Shown here: positions 7,746-16,700 of the stretch, in pieces | How positions within the stretch are numbered: position 1 is the stretch's first letter | Layout: the number at the start of each line of letters is the position of its first letter | Source of the DNA: Bacillus swezeyi | GTDB taxonomy: Bacteria > Bacillota > Bacilli > Bacillales > Bacillaceae | Direction: 5' to 3' | Length of the DNA stretch: 58,441 bases | Assembly: GCF_001969815.1 (NCBI RefSeq) | Contig: NZ_MRBK01000016.1 | Location: 1-58,441, forward strand | The notes under the pieces: model-generated | What the model was told of the DNA's origin: nothing | The model's input: only the letters and a program-made list of their open reading frames with translations | The model's database searches: none | Made by a program: the position numbers and the translations under genes

Positions 7746-8849
7746 TCACACTTCCTTGGCCGCTTCTTTTTTATACCGCTGCCGTAAACGGACGAGCCGG
7801 ATAATATTCAGCGTAAAAGCTTTCAACAAAGCATAGGCCGGAACGGCAAGAATCATGCCGAGAATGCCTCCGAAGCTGCCGGCGCCGATCAATAAAAGAA
7901 TAATCGTCAGCGGATGCGTGTTCAGACGCTTGCCGATAATAAGCGGTGACAGCAGATTTCCATCGGTCTGCTGAACGGCGACAACGATGATCAGCGCAAT
8001 AAAGGCTTTTGTCGGCGAGTCGAGAAAAGCGATGATGACGGCCGGAGTCGCGCCGAGGAACGGACCGACATAAGGAATAATGTTCGTCACGGCGATAATC
8101 AGCCCGAGAATCAGCGCATATTTCACACCGGCGATCCAAAAGCCGATAAAACACGCCGTCCCGACAAACAGACAGACGATCAGCTGTCCTTGAATATAAG
8201 CTGCAAGCGTTTCATACAGGTCTTTAAAAATCTTCAGCCCTTCGTTTTTGTAACTGGCAGGGAGAATTTTCACAGCCAAATTCGGAAAACGGTGTCCGTC
8301 TTTCAGCATGTAGAAGAGGATGAATGGAACCGTAACGGCAGTCAGCGCGATATTGGTGACGACGCCAAACACTGATGACAAGCTTCCCGTAATATTCTCA
8401 GGGAGGCTTGTCAGGAACTCGCCGATCGAGTTTTCGATTTTTGATACCGACACAAAATCCTGATTCATCATCCAAGTGAACCACTGCGAATTGGACAATT
8501 GCTTAATAAAAATCTGAATCTGCTTCACATAATCAGGGATACTGCTGAATAAGTCGCTGACCTGTTTTGTAAATACCGGTCCGACAGAAGATAAAACAAA
8601 CCCGATCAACGCCAAAAACGCTAAGTAAATCAGCAGAATGGACAGTGTTCGCGGCAGCTTTTTTTCGAGAAACCGGACGATTGGATTAAAAATAAAAAAC
8701 AAAATTCCCGCGATCAAAATCGGGGTAAATAAAGTCGAGGCGAATATGATAATCGGCTCAAAAAGAAAAGACACTTTTGTCGAAACAAAAATAATGAGAA
8801 GGACCAATAAAATCTGCAGCGTCCAAAAATGGGTTTTTGATTTAAACAA
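7746..8849 (-). CDS. yueF: YueF, AI-2E/PerM family membrane permease
   Basis: Integral membrane protein of the AI-2E transporter (PerM/UPF0118) family; substrates in this family are varied and the one here is unknown. 367 aa from the ATG at 8849. Hydrophobic helices appear near residues 10-60 (two or three), 150-175, 210-265 and 275-345, with the family's large loop between (about 75-150). Recognisable family stretches are YLAFLALIGFVLSSVGPVF, ITNIIPYVGPFLGATPAV and LSPLIIGKRLNTHPLTII. It is followed by yueG, as in B. subtilis. Confidence 0.9.
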   Translation of the reverse strand: MFKSKTHFWTLQILLVLLIIFVSTKVSFLFEPIIIFASTLFTPILIAGILFFIFNPIVRFLEKKLPRTLSILLIYLAFLALIGFVLSSVGPVFTKQVSDLFSSIPDYVKQIQIFIKQLSNSQWFTWMMNQDFVSVSKIENSIGEFLTSLPENITGSLSSVFGVVTNIALTAVTVPFILFYMLKDGHRFPNLAVKILPASYKNEGLKIFKDLYETLAAYIQGQLIVCLFVGTACFIGFWIAGVKYALILGLIIAVTNIIPYVGPFLGATPAVIIAFLDSPTKAFIALIIVVAVQQTDGNLLSPLIIGKRLNTHPLTIILLLIGAGSFGGILGMILAVPAYALLKAFTLNIIRLVRLRQRYKKEAAKEV

Positions 8850-8969
8850 GCTTTGTTTCCTCCCAGTATGTTCATTACTCTAAAAAGTACTATTCGCACT
8901 CTCGTCTGTCAACTGTTTTCATTACATCTACGGACAAATCGGAAAAGAGTTTCACTTATCACATGCTGA

Positions 8970-9396
8970 AAAAATGATTGACCAGGCCCGAAATTGTCAA
9001 TCGAAGCGTTTGGCGGAGACAGCACTTACAGGAATATATCAAGCAGCGTTCAGACCGTTGCCGATTAGTTTGGACCGCAGATCTGCTTTCCATGAGCCAA
9101 CACCCGTCCTTTTTGACGATGATTCACCGGAATCAAAGCTGATTGGCGGAGCGATTTAAAAACATAAAGAGCTGAAGTCCGATTCATGACGTCCATGGAG
9201 AAGCACCTCCGATATTGATCATGGATGGGGACCAAGACGATGTCGTGCCATATATATACCGCGCCCTGCAAAATAAGGGACATGATGCCGTTATGTATCA
9301 AACAGCCGACACCGGCCATATCGGTTTTACACAAGCTCATACGCTTGAGGTTGCATAAACGTTCTTTCAAACACACCTTAAAGAACAGCACGCATA
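8970..9396 (+). pseudogene. Decayed alpha/beta-hydrolase (esterase) gene
   Basis: Remnant of a BD-FAE-like esterase; no reading frame is intact. Successive family motifs appear in different frames and in the right order: FGGDS (nucleophile region, followed by a deletion), SSVQTVAD-stop-FGP, then ADLLSMSQHPSFL in a second frame, DDDSPESKLIGGAI in another, and SPIHDVHGEAPPILIMDGDQ with DDVVP. The last segment carries GHDAVMYQTADTGHIGF (catalytic Asp and His region), an in-frame TAA, and TFFQTHLKEQHA up to a final stop. At least two frameshifts, one deletion and several stops are needed. The parent family follows from the motifs. This fills most of the gap between yueF and the lipase gene. Confidence 0.75.
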
Positions 9397-9517
9397 AAAT
9401 GCTTCGACCTTTGGAAGGCCGGATTACCGATCTTCCATCAAAATATTCCTCCTGTTTATGAAGATTTTCTAAATTTTTTTCAGACGTCTGGTATAAAATT
9501 CACCTCAAGGAAATATT

Positions 9518-9532
9518 ATGAAAACGCTTGCA
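9518..9532. promoter_or_regulatory. cre (CcpA) site in the lipase leader
   Basis: ATGAAAACGCTTGCA matches the cre consensus WTGNAANCGNWNNCW at every defined position. It lies about 20 bp downstream of an extended -10 (TGGTATAAA, 9489-9497) and 26 bp before the lipase ATG, a position expected to give catabolite repression. Confidence 0.65.
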
Positions 9533-9557
9533 ACAAAAAAACATGGGGTGAATACTT

Positions 9558-11021
9558 ATGAAAAAAATGGCGCTGACTGTGCTTGTTCTGTTGTTATTGT
9601 TTCCTATGGGATCAAACGCGGGGGGTTTTAAAGGCGGGGGCGGCAATCCGGGGTATTGGTTTACGGGTGATCCTGTCGAACATCCTGATCAGGCAAAACC
9701 GCCGCTTGTTTTCGTCCATGGCTTAAACGGCTCTTCAAATGCATGGTTTGATAAAAATGATATGTCAGAACAGGCCTGGAAAAGCGGTTATGAAACAGCT
9801 TTTATCGACCTCCATCCCGATAAAAACATGCATGACAACGGAGCACTGCTGGCAGCCAAACTGCGCGAGATTTATGAACATTTCGGCCGCAAGGCCATTC
9901 TCATATCCTACAGCAAAGGCGGGATTGACAGTCAATCTGCACTTATCCATCATCAGGCATACCGTTATGTCGAACACGTCATTACACTAGGAACCCCCCA
10001 CCACGGTTCACAGCTGGCCGACCTCGCATACAGCAGCTGGGCCGGATGGCTTGCGGGTATTTTAGGACAGAAAAATGATGCTGTTTATTCTTTGCAGACG
10101 GGATACATGAAATCATTCCGCGAACTGACCGACAGCCATCCGAACAGGCAGAAAACCCGCTATTTTACCCTTGCCGGCAATAAAATCGGAGGATTTGGGA
10201 GCGTTTTGTTTTTCGGAGGCGTCTATTTAAACATGTTTGGCAAAAATGACGGAGCCGTCACTGAAAAAAATGCCAGACTTCCATACGCTACAAATCTCGA
10301 TCCCGGCAGATGGGATCATTTCACCATCATCAAAGGAAACGTAACTTTTCCCGTATTTCAGTCTATATTGGAAATTGATCAAAATGCAGAAGCGACATTA
10401 CTGAAAAAAGAAAATAGGTCTTATCCTTTTATAAGAGGCGGGGTCAATGAGGGGCAGAAAGAAGAAGAGTTTGCAGTCGAAAAAGGGGTAAAAGAAATCA
10501 CCATTCACTGGCTGAGCAATCATTCCTCGGGAAATATCAAGCTGACAGATCCTCACGGCAAAGTGGTCAAGGATTTTTCTCTGTCAACGACAGGAGACGT
10601 TTTTGAAGGGGGCTACGTTCATTCCGCTGTCGTAAAGAATCCGGCTTCCGGCAAGTGGAATATCTCATCTTCCGTCAAACAAAAAGAAGCATTTTTATTC
10701 GTGGTCACGTTTGACTCCCCTCACGAGCAGCAAATCGAAAAAGCAGTTAACGCCCAGACGTCAGGCCTTTCAAAGGTAAAAGCGGCCGTTCGGTCAATCC
10801 GTTATCAAGACGGGAAGCAGGTTGAGAAAAAAGAAATAAAACGGGCATCCATCCATTCGCTGCAAAACAGCCTTTCATTCCAAAAAGCAGGCATGTATTC
10901 GGTGACGATCGACCTCACCGGAAAAACAGCAGATAACGCGCCATTTAACAGAACGATCATTCGTTCCATTTATGTAAATGACAAAGGGAAAAAGTTTGAG
11001 TATAACCCTTTGTCAGATTAA
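9558..11021 (+). CDS. Secreted lipase/esterase, alpha/beta-hydrolase with C-terminal domain
   Basis: Probable extracellular triacylglycerol lipase or esterase, 487 aa. A signal peptide (MKKMALTVLVLLLLFPMGSN, cleavage near A21) is followed by a Gly-rich mature start. The hydrolase core (about 48-260) has the oxyanion-loop sequence PPLVFVHGLNGSSNAW, nucleophile S119 in ISYSKGG, LGTPHHGSQLADLA, a likely acid D231 in GKNDGAVTEKN, and H254 in RWDHF. Residues about 290-487 form a separate beta-rich domain, perhaps for substrate or wall contact. The stop overlaps the stop of convergent yueE by three bases, with no terminator between. A cre site precedes it. It is not part of this region in B. subtilis as I recall it, so probably accessory. 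Confidence 0.85.
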   Translation: MKKMALTVLVLLLLFPMGSNAGGFKGGGGNPGYWFTGDPVEHPDQAKPPLVFVHGLNGSSNAWFDKNDMSEQAWKSGYETAFIDLHPDKNMHDNGALLAAKLREIYEHFGRKAILISYSKGGIDSQSALIHHQAYRYVEHVITLGTPHHGSQLADLAYSSWAGWLAGILGQKNDAVYSLQTGYMKSFRELTDSHPNRQKTRYFTLAGNKIGGFGSVLFFGGVYLNMFGKNDGAVTEKNARLPYATNLDPGRWDHFTIIKGNVTFPVFQSILEIDQNAEATLLKKENRSYPFIRGGVNEGQKEEEFAVEKGVKEITIHWLSNHSSGNIKLTDPHGKVVKDFSLSTTGDVFEGGYVHSAVVKNPASGKWNISSSVKQKEAFLFVVTFDSPHEQQIEKAVNAQTSGLSKVKAAVRSIRYQDGKQVEKKEIKRASIHSLQNSLSFQKAGMYSVTIDLTGKTADNAPFNRTIIRSIYVNDKGKKFEYNPLSD

Positions 11022-11548
11022 ACCGTTCGTTTCATGGGTAACGAAGCATGATCAACCATATGATCAAGCTGTTTGATTTTTTCAAGTGCGAGTTTGTGGT
11101 CAATTTTGCGGTAATGGTGATTTCCGCCAGGCTCTTCATCAAGTTCATCGGCTTTCTTGACAATCCGCTGCAGCTTGTTTTTATCCAAATCGCCTTCCGG
11201 CAGATATGAATCGGTATGAAGCAGAATGGCCAAAGCGATTTCTTTTGCGGCTTTAGGGTCCTCGCCAAGACGAATCAGAAGCTTGTGGGCGCGCTCCGCC
11301 CCTTTTATGGCATGAATATCATTTTGCTTGTATTTTTCATAATCCCATTCCCCATCCGTGTACCATTCATAGTGGCCGATATCATGAAGCAACGCCGCTT
11401 TCGTTGCAATATCGGGATTGATTCCCGCTTTTACCGCCAAGCTGTATCCGTGGTAAGCACACGCTACGGCATGGGCTACGCCTGAACGTGTTAAATACTT
11501 TTGTGCGATTGGATGGGTGAATACATCCATTAATGTTACGTTTCTCAT
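11018..11548 (-). CDS. yueE: YueE, HD-domain phosphohydrolase
   Basis: Soluble HD-superfamily protein, 176 aa, with the metal-binding pattern spread over H30/H34 (AHAVACAYHGYSLA), HD in AALLHDIGHYEW, and later H and D residues (ILLHTDSYLP). The substrate is unknown; such proteins usually hydrolyse nucleotides or phosphate esters. The ATG at 11548 follows GGAGGGG; the frame runs 32 codons further upstream without a start signal. The position next to yueD is conserved, although the type VII operon probably ends at yueD. Confidence 0.88.
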   Translation of the reverse strand: MRNVTLMDVFTHPIAQKYLTRSGVAHAVACAYHGYSLAVKAGINPDIATKAALLHDIGHYEWYTDGEWDYEKYKQNDIHAIKGAERAHKLLIRLGEDPKAAKEIALAILLHTDSYLPEGDLDKNKLQRIVKKADELDEEPGGNHHYRKIDHKLALEKIKQLDHMVDHASLPMKRTV

Positions 11549-11717
11549 GTAAACCCCTCCTTTATATATTTTTAGCATCCTAACACATTTTCGCGTAAAT
11601 CTCAATTGATCTGACACATCATTTTTCATCATTTCGCTTTTCACCCAGACCGGCGGTAAAACAGCCTGTCATCGAAATCCAGATATTTGATACGATGTGG
11701 ATCTGAGGTGATGGTCG

Positions 11718-11978
11718 ATGATCACATTTGAAATCAAAAAGGAGGGAAACACTACATTGTGATGATCAATCAAAGGGAAGTATTTTTTTCCAGGCGGGGG
11801 AATTGAAAATACATGAAAAGTGTCTCAAACGGGAAGCTCTTGAAGAAATGAGGATTGAAACGGAGATGGGTGTGTTGTCGGATGTGCTCAAAAATAATGA
11901 ACATCAGTATAATCTGAGTTAAGGCTATTTTTATATATGTGATGAAAGATGGGCCAGCAGCAGACGATAGCAGCCTTA
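11718..11978 (+). pseudogene. Decayed Nudix hydrolase gene
   Basis: From an ATG at 11718 the frame reads MITFEIKKEGNTTL, stop, stop, then GKYFFPGGGIENT in the same frame. It shifts to HEKCLKREALEEMRIETEMG with VLSDVLKNNEHQYNLS, stop, and GYFYICDERW. The order PGGG-E-REALEE is the Nudix box with damage. Stops plus a frameshift make it non-functional. The rest of 11549-12065 holds nothing else I can support apart from the terminator at its end. Confidence 0.75.
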
Positions 11979-12022
11979 TTTCACATACATCAAAGATGGG
12001 CGGTGAACAAGCTTTTAAAAGG

Positions 12023-12060
12023 AAAAAACAAGCACGATTAAACCTTGTGCTTGTTTTTTT
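12023..12060. terminator. Terminator after yueD / Nudix remnant
   Basis: AAAAAACAAGCAC (12023-12035) pairs with GTGCTTGTTTTTTT (12047-12060). It is strong in either direction and ends the type VII operon on the minus strand. Confidence 0.88.
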
Positions 12061-12065
12061 ATGTC

Positions 12066-12797
12066 TCACAAAAATTCTTTGATATCGTACACTCTGCCGT
12101 TTTCAAACTGGGTCTCAAGCAGATCAAGCAGCACACCTGCAACGAAAGGCGCGCTTCTCAGCTTTCCTTCTGTTTGATAGTTTTTGAATCGTTCAATTTC
12201 GTGAAAATCTTTTTTCGAGGATGAGCGAATAACAGCCTGCATGCCGGTATCCATGACCCCAGGGGAAAACGAAATCATCCGCACAGGATATTCCTCATCT
12301 TCCTGCTCATAGCCGAAAGTTTTCGTGAACATATCAAGCCCCGCTTTTGAGCTGCAGTAGGCGCTCCATCCTTTATAAGGATTTTTAGCCGCACCCGACG
12401 AAATGTTAACGATCGTTTTTTTGTCCTTATATGGCGCCAGCCATTTTGTAAACAGCTGGCTGAGGATAACCGGCGCCAGCAAATTCAAGTCATAGTGTTT
12501 TCTCAGCTCTTCCCGCTCAGCTTCACCCGCGCGTTTGATCGGTGTTACCATTCCCGCGTTGTTGAACAAGGTGATGGAGGCAAAGTCGGCGATTTTGATG
12601 GAATCGGCAAATTGCTGAAACCACTTTTCTGTTTCGGCCGGCTGTGAGAGATCAGCCGCATGCTGAGTCAGCCGGTCATGAGATATATCAGACTTGCTTC
12701 TCGATAAAGCGTGCACAATATGGCCTTTCTCTAAAAGCCCTTTGACGATCGCTGCACCAAGGCCTTTTGACGCCCCCGTGACAATGGATAGATGCAT
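12066..12797 (-). CDS. yueD: YueD, short-chain dehydrogenase (benzil reductase type)
   Basis: NADPH-dependent SDR oxidoreductase of 243 aa, same length as B. subtilis YueD; the Bacillus family member was described as a stereoselective benzil reductase, and the physiological substrate is unknown. The ATG at 12797 follows AAGGAGG at eight bases. Cofactor motif TGASKGLG (about 7-14), NNAG in LFNNAGMVTPI, and catalytic S-Y-K in NISSGAAKNPYKGWSAYCSSK are all present. Last gene of the yuk/yue operon, 20 bp after the membrane-protein gene. It has no obvious secretion role. Confidence 0.92.
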   Translation of the reverse strand: MHLSIVTGASKGLGAAIVKGLLEKGHIVHALSRSKSDISHDRLTQHAADLSQPAETEKWFQQFADSIKIADFASITLFNNAGMVTPIKRAGEAEREELRKHYDLNLLAPVILSQLFTKWLAPYKDKKTIVNISSGAAKNPYKGWSAYCSSKAGLDMFTKTFGYEQEDEEYPVRMISFSPGVMDTGMQAVIRSSSKKDFHEIERFKNYQTEGKLRSAPFVAGVLLDLLETQFENGRVYDIKEFL

Positions 12798-12817
12798 ATT
12801 GATTCCCTCCTTATCCA

Positions 12818-13273
12818 TTATTGTACTGATTCATCGGCCCGCTTCTCAAGGGCTTCCGTGTTTTCCCCGGGAAGAAAGGCTGCGAGCAGATATAAAGCAG
12901 CTGTCAGGAAACTGAACAAGTCCCACACGATGAGCTGAAGCACAGCCCCAACAATAAGCAGACCTTTTAACCGCCAGCCGCCATGTTTTTTTGAAATGCA
13001 AATCAAAGCAATGACAATGATGACAAGTGCCAGAAACGACGCCATTATACCGAAACCGGTATAAAAAAAAGCTTCTATTGCCTGATCGAAATCCTCAGCC
13101 ATCGACGGGAAAAACAGCAAAATAAAACCCAATGTACCGAGAATCACAAAGAAATAGAGGATGGCTTCCAACAGAAACACCCCATTTGACATCACCAGAA
13201 AGAGCAGCCACATGATCGACAATGCAAGAGCTATCCACGCCGACAGCAATTTGTAGAATCTTGGATTTTTCAA
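12818..13273 (-). CDS. Four-helix membrane protein within the type VII operon, unknown
   Basis: 151 aa, not recognised. Hydrophobic segments at about 8-28, 32-55, 68-93 and 101-137 suggest four or five membrane helices. A charged cytoplasmic tail ends ENTEALEKRADESVQ. It lies 12 bp after yueC (EssA) and 20 bp before yueD in the same orientation, so it is surely co-transcribed with the secretion genes. I recall no counterpart between yueC and yueD in B. subtilis 168, which makes it an extra gene of this operon. It may be an accessory secretion factor or an immunity-type membrane protein; neither can be shown from sequence. Confidence 0.85.
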   Translation of the reverse strand: MKNPRFYKLLSAWIALALSIMWLLFLVMSNGVFLLEAILYFFVILGTLGFILLFFPSMAEDFDQAIEAFFYTGFGIMASFLALVIIVIALICISKKHGGWRLKGLLIVGAVLQLIVWDLFSFLTAALYLLAAFLPGENTEALEKRADESVQ

Positions 13274-13285
13274 TTTTAAGAACGC

Positions 13286-13777
13286 CTATTTTTTCTGCTG
13301 GCCGCTGACTCTCGGAATCAAAAAGAACAGGCCCGCGATGCCGAGAAGAATCAGCACGCCATACAAGATCGGCAGGAAGATCGACTGCTTGCCGGGATTG
13401 TCGTCTTCTTCCTGTCCATGTTGTGAAGGTTCAACTGCAAATGACAGGTTGAGCTCTTTCAGCTTTGTCGCCACCGTATTTCTTTCATCCGACTTAAGCG
13501 CCAATATTTCTTTCAGTTCCTCTTTCGGATCCGTTTTTTTCTTTTCTTTAAATGAAAAGTTTTTTAATTCCTCAGGGATTGAAATGTCTTCTTTGTTTTC
13601 GGCGCCATCCTGAAAGTAGTCCGCGTTGACTTTTACATCCTGTTTTTGATATTCGTTTGGCTTCACATCCACCTCATCCGTCTCCTCCGCTTTCACAAGC
13701 GGAGTGAAAAGAAAGAAGGAGAGCATGACTGCCATGATCCCCTTCTTTCCCCATTTCGCATTACGCATCATGGTCAT
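13286..13777 (-). CDS. yueC: YueC, EssA-type component of type VII secretion
   Basis: Membrane component of the Firmicute type VII (Yuk/Ess) system. About 163 aa. N-terminal signal/anchor (MAVMLSFFLFTPLVKAEE), a charged extracytoplasmic middle with EELKNFSFKEKKKTDPKEE, one C-terminal helix (SIFLPILYGVLILLGIAGLF) and a short basic tail: EssA topology. Three close Met codons (13777, 13771, 13768) are possible starts; I take 13777. The gene overlaps the end of yueB by 17 bp, indicating translational coupling. Confidence 0.85.
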   Translation of the reverse strand: MTMMRNAKWGKKGIMAVMLSFFLFTPLVKAEETDEVDVKPNEYQKQDVKVNADYFQDGAENKEDISIPEELKNFSFKEKKKTDPKEELKEILALKSDERNTVATKLKELNLSFAVEPSQHGQEEDDNPGKQSIFLPILYGVLILLGIAGLFFLIPRVSGQQKK

Positions 13778-16700
13778 TCTCGCTTTCTTCTGTTCTTGAT
13801 TTTGCAAAATCCACAATAAAAGGAACAGCAGCTGCGATGATCGTGATTAATATTAATGCTCCGATTCCGAGTGCAAACTGGCTTCCAGTTCCATACTGAA
13901 TCGACACATACACGGCAGATACCGGATTTTCAAAACTGAAATTCGGCATGGCCAAGTCGAGCAGCGGCGCCACATAGAACAAAATCATGGCAGCTGTTAC
14001 AGCGCCTCCGGCGATCGATCCAAGCATAAATGCCGTTCTGATGATCGCTGAACTTGCGACAAGCAGCATAATCGTAAAGGCTGACCACATCACTGCCTGG
14101 TCATCTGCAAGAGAGTAGATGTTCAAGCCGAACAGACTGATCATGAGACCGACAATGATATTCAGTATTCCAAACAGTGCGCCTCTGACAAGCAGCGGAG
14201 CATTTTGATAATAATGGCTGAAATATCCGATTAATAAGCTTGAAATCATGACAATCACGAGAATGACGACCGGTGGTACGTTTTGTGCTTTGGACTCAGG
14301 TACATCCCCGCTGATTTTCACCGGATTGGCCAGATAATCGTACACATATCTGTCGTTTCCTCCAAAAGCATTTCCAAGAATACCGTACACATCTCCGCGG
14401 ACGAGCTTTGTAGAATTGACGTTTTTGCCCCAGTTTGAATTCAATGTATCAGCTTTTTTCTGAACGTCATTTACACTTTCCTGAATGTTGTTCGTATACT
14501 CGATGACGCCGGACTGATGGTCTGACAATGAACCGAGCATATCGGAAAGGTTCAGAATGTCACTTCCAAGCGTATCCTGCATGCTGATGACCATGCTTCC
14601 ATCTGTGGCATCTCCCTCTAACACCGGCGTTCCGGCGCCTACAGGATTGCTGAGCTGATCAGTGACCGCATTCGCCCTTTCGGAAATTGTGCCCAGCTCA
14701 TCAAGAATTTCAGTTTGCTTTTCATCTATGAATGCGCCATAGCTGTCAACAAAATCAGCCATGCCAGACGTGTATGCTTCGATATCTTCACTTGTCGCCA
14801 GCATGTTGTTTTTTAAGTTTTCCCATTTCGTGTTTTCGTCTTCGCTGATTCTGAGGACTGTATCAACCTGGTCTTTTTGACTGGCGATGGCGCTCTCTTT
14901 GACTGAATATCCTGGATTTAATGAGCCGAAAAGCGTTGCTTCATAAACTGATAGGTAGTTATGGTAATTAAGCAGATCATTTACATTTCTCGTGTTAACA
15001 GTAGATTCAAAAGCCTTGCTCAATTTATCTTTTCGTTCACCTTGCGGAAGAAAGTTCAATATGTTTTTCTCCATATTTTTAATGCGAGTATGGATTGTAT
15101 CGAAATCTTCCGTTTGTTGATTTTTAAGATCTGTAATATCATCGTTCAGACCATCTATGTTTTTATTTAAATCGTCTATGTTGTTATTCAAGTTTTTTAT
15201 TTCATCATCAAGGTTCTCAAGCTGTTTTTTAAGCTCTTCGTTGTGCGTTTCCTGTTTTGTGCGAAGATCTTCTTCGACCTTTTCAACCCGGGCGGCAGCA
15301 TTGTTTAACTGTTCTTTTAATTTAGCCACATCATCCGGCTGCTCGGTCGGTGTTTCGCCACCAGGTTCTTGTGTTTGTCCATCGTCACCTGTTCCCGGAT
15401 CATTTGTTTGATCATCCGAAGTTTGGCTGTCCTCCTCCTGCCCATTTTCCGTTGTTTCGGCAGTTGGCTGATTCTGATCTTCAGTTTGCTCTGAACCTTG
15501 GTTTTGGTCTTGATTCGGTTCTTGATTCGGTTCTTGGTTTGGCTCTTGGTTTGGCTCTTGGTTTGGCTCTTGGTCTTGATTTGAGTCTTGATCCTGATTT
15601 TGATCTGGTTCGCCAGATGCAGGATCATCATCTCCCGGGTTGGCGTTTCCGTTATCCGGAGATTCTTTAAGACCATCCGATAATTCTTTCAGTTCAGCCG
15701 CGACGCTTTTTAATTCATCCTGCTGTTCTTTAAGATCGATCTCTAGATCCTTCGGCTGTTCCTCATCACCATTTTTGTCTTCATCATCACTGTTATCCTC
15801 ATCTTCATCAGGATCGGTGCTGCCTGGAGAATCTTCCGGTTGGGTTAACCTAGAACGCGCATCAATCATTACAGGCTGAATCTGATCTAAGTTATAAACT
15901 CTTGTTTTCGCTTGATACTCATCAATCAGCTGATTTTGAATATTACCAATCGCAAACTTTTGATCAGGGACCTGATTTTCACGGAAGGTTCTCAAATCCT
16001 TATTCGAACTCGCAGCCAAGCCGAACTGGGTCTGCAGGGTGCCAAACGCTGTGGTCATGCCGCTCATTCTTTCGCTGAAGCGGCTGGCGGCGCTGTCCTG
16101 CTTTTCATCGATCGATTGCAGGCCTGCCTGGATTTGCTTTTCATTGTCGGCTTGTGCCGCCTGAAGCAGTTCGGACTGTTCCTGCTGGTATTTTTTATAT
16201 TGATCGACGTTTTCAACAAAGCCGTCCAACTGTTTTTTTGTTTCTTCAACGCTCGCGTTTCGGTCTTTTGACGTGCTCTGCGTTTCATTGATCGACTCTT
16301 TGAGCGTATCGATCATCTCTTTTTGTCTATTGACCTCACCCGCTAGGTTGTTGGAGCTCGGTTTATAGAAATTGTACATGGCGTTTTGGAACTCTGATTC
16401 TTTGTCTACGATGTTGTCAAATTCTGTTCTGACATTTTTGACTTCCTGTTTGACGAAATCCCAATACAGGGAAGACATTTGTTTGCTCATCGTTTTTTGC
16501 GCTTGTTGCAGTTCGCGCTGGACTTTTTCTTTGTTGACGGCGTCAAGCCGGTCCTGAATGCTGAATTCCAAGACCGCTTTTTGCGGGCGGTCTTCATTGT
16601 AGCTTAAAATATTTTTTGAGAAATCCGAAGGAATGTACACAATCGCATCGTACTTCCTTTCGGCAAGTCCGCTTTCAGCTGCACTGCGGCCTACGACCGT

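Noticed and set aside
7771..8154. 127-codon Arg/Cys/His-rich ORF inside yueF on the same strand
   Set aside because: A frame-shifted shadow of a GC-rich membrane-protein gene with unnatural composition.
15317..15676. Long ORFs on both strands opposite or inside the acidic repeat of yueB
   Set aside because: They arise from the low-complexity repeat (Lys/Thr/Gln-rich or Leu/Gly-rich mirror frames), lack ribosome sites and lie inside a well-supported gene.
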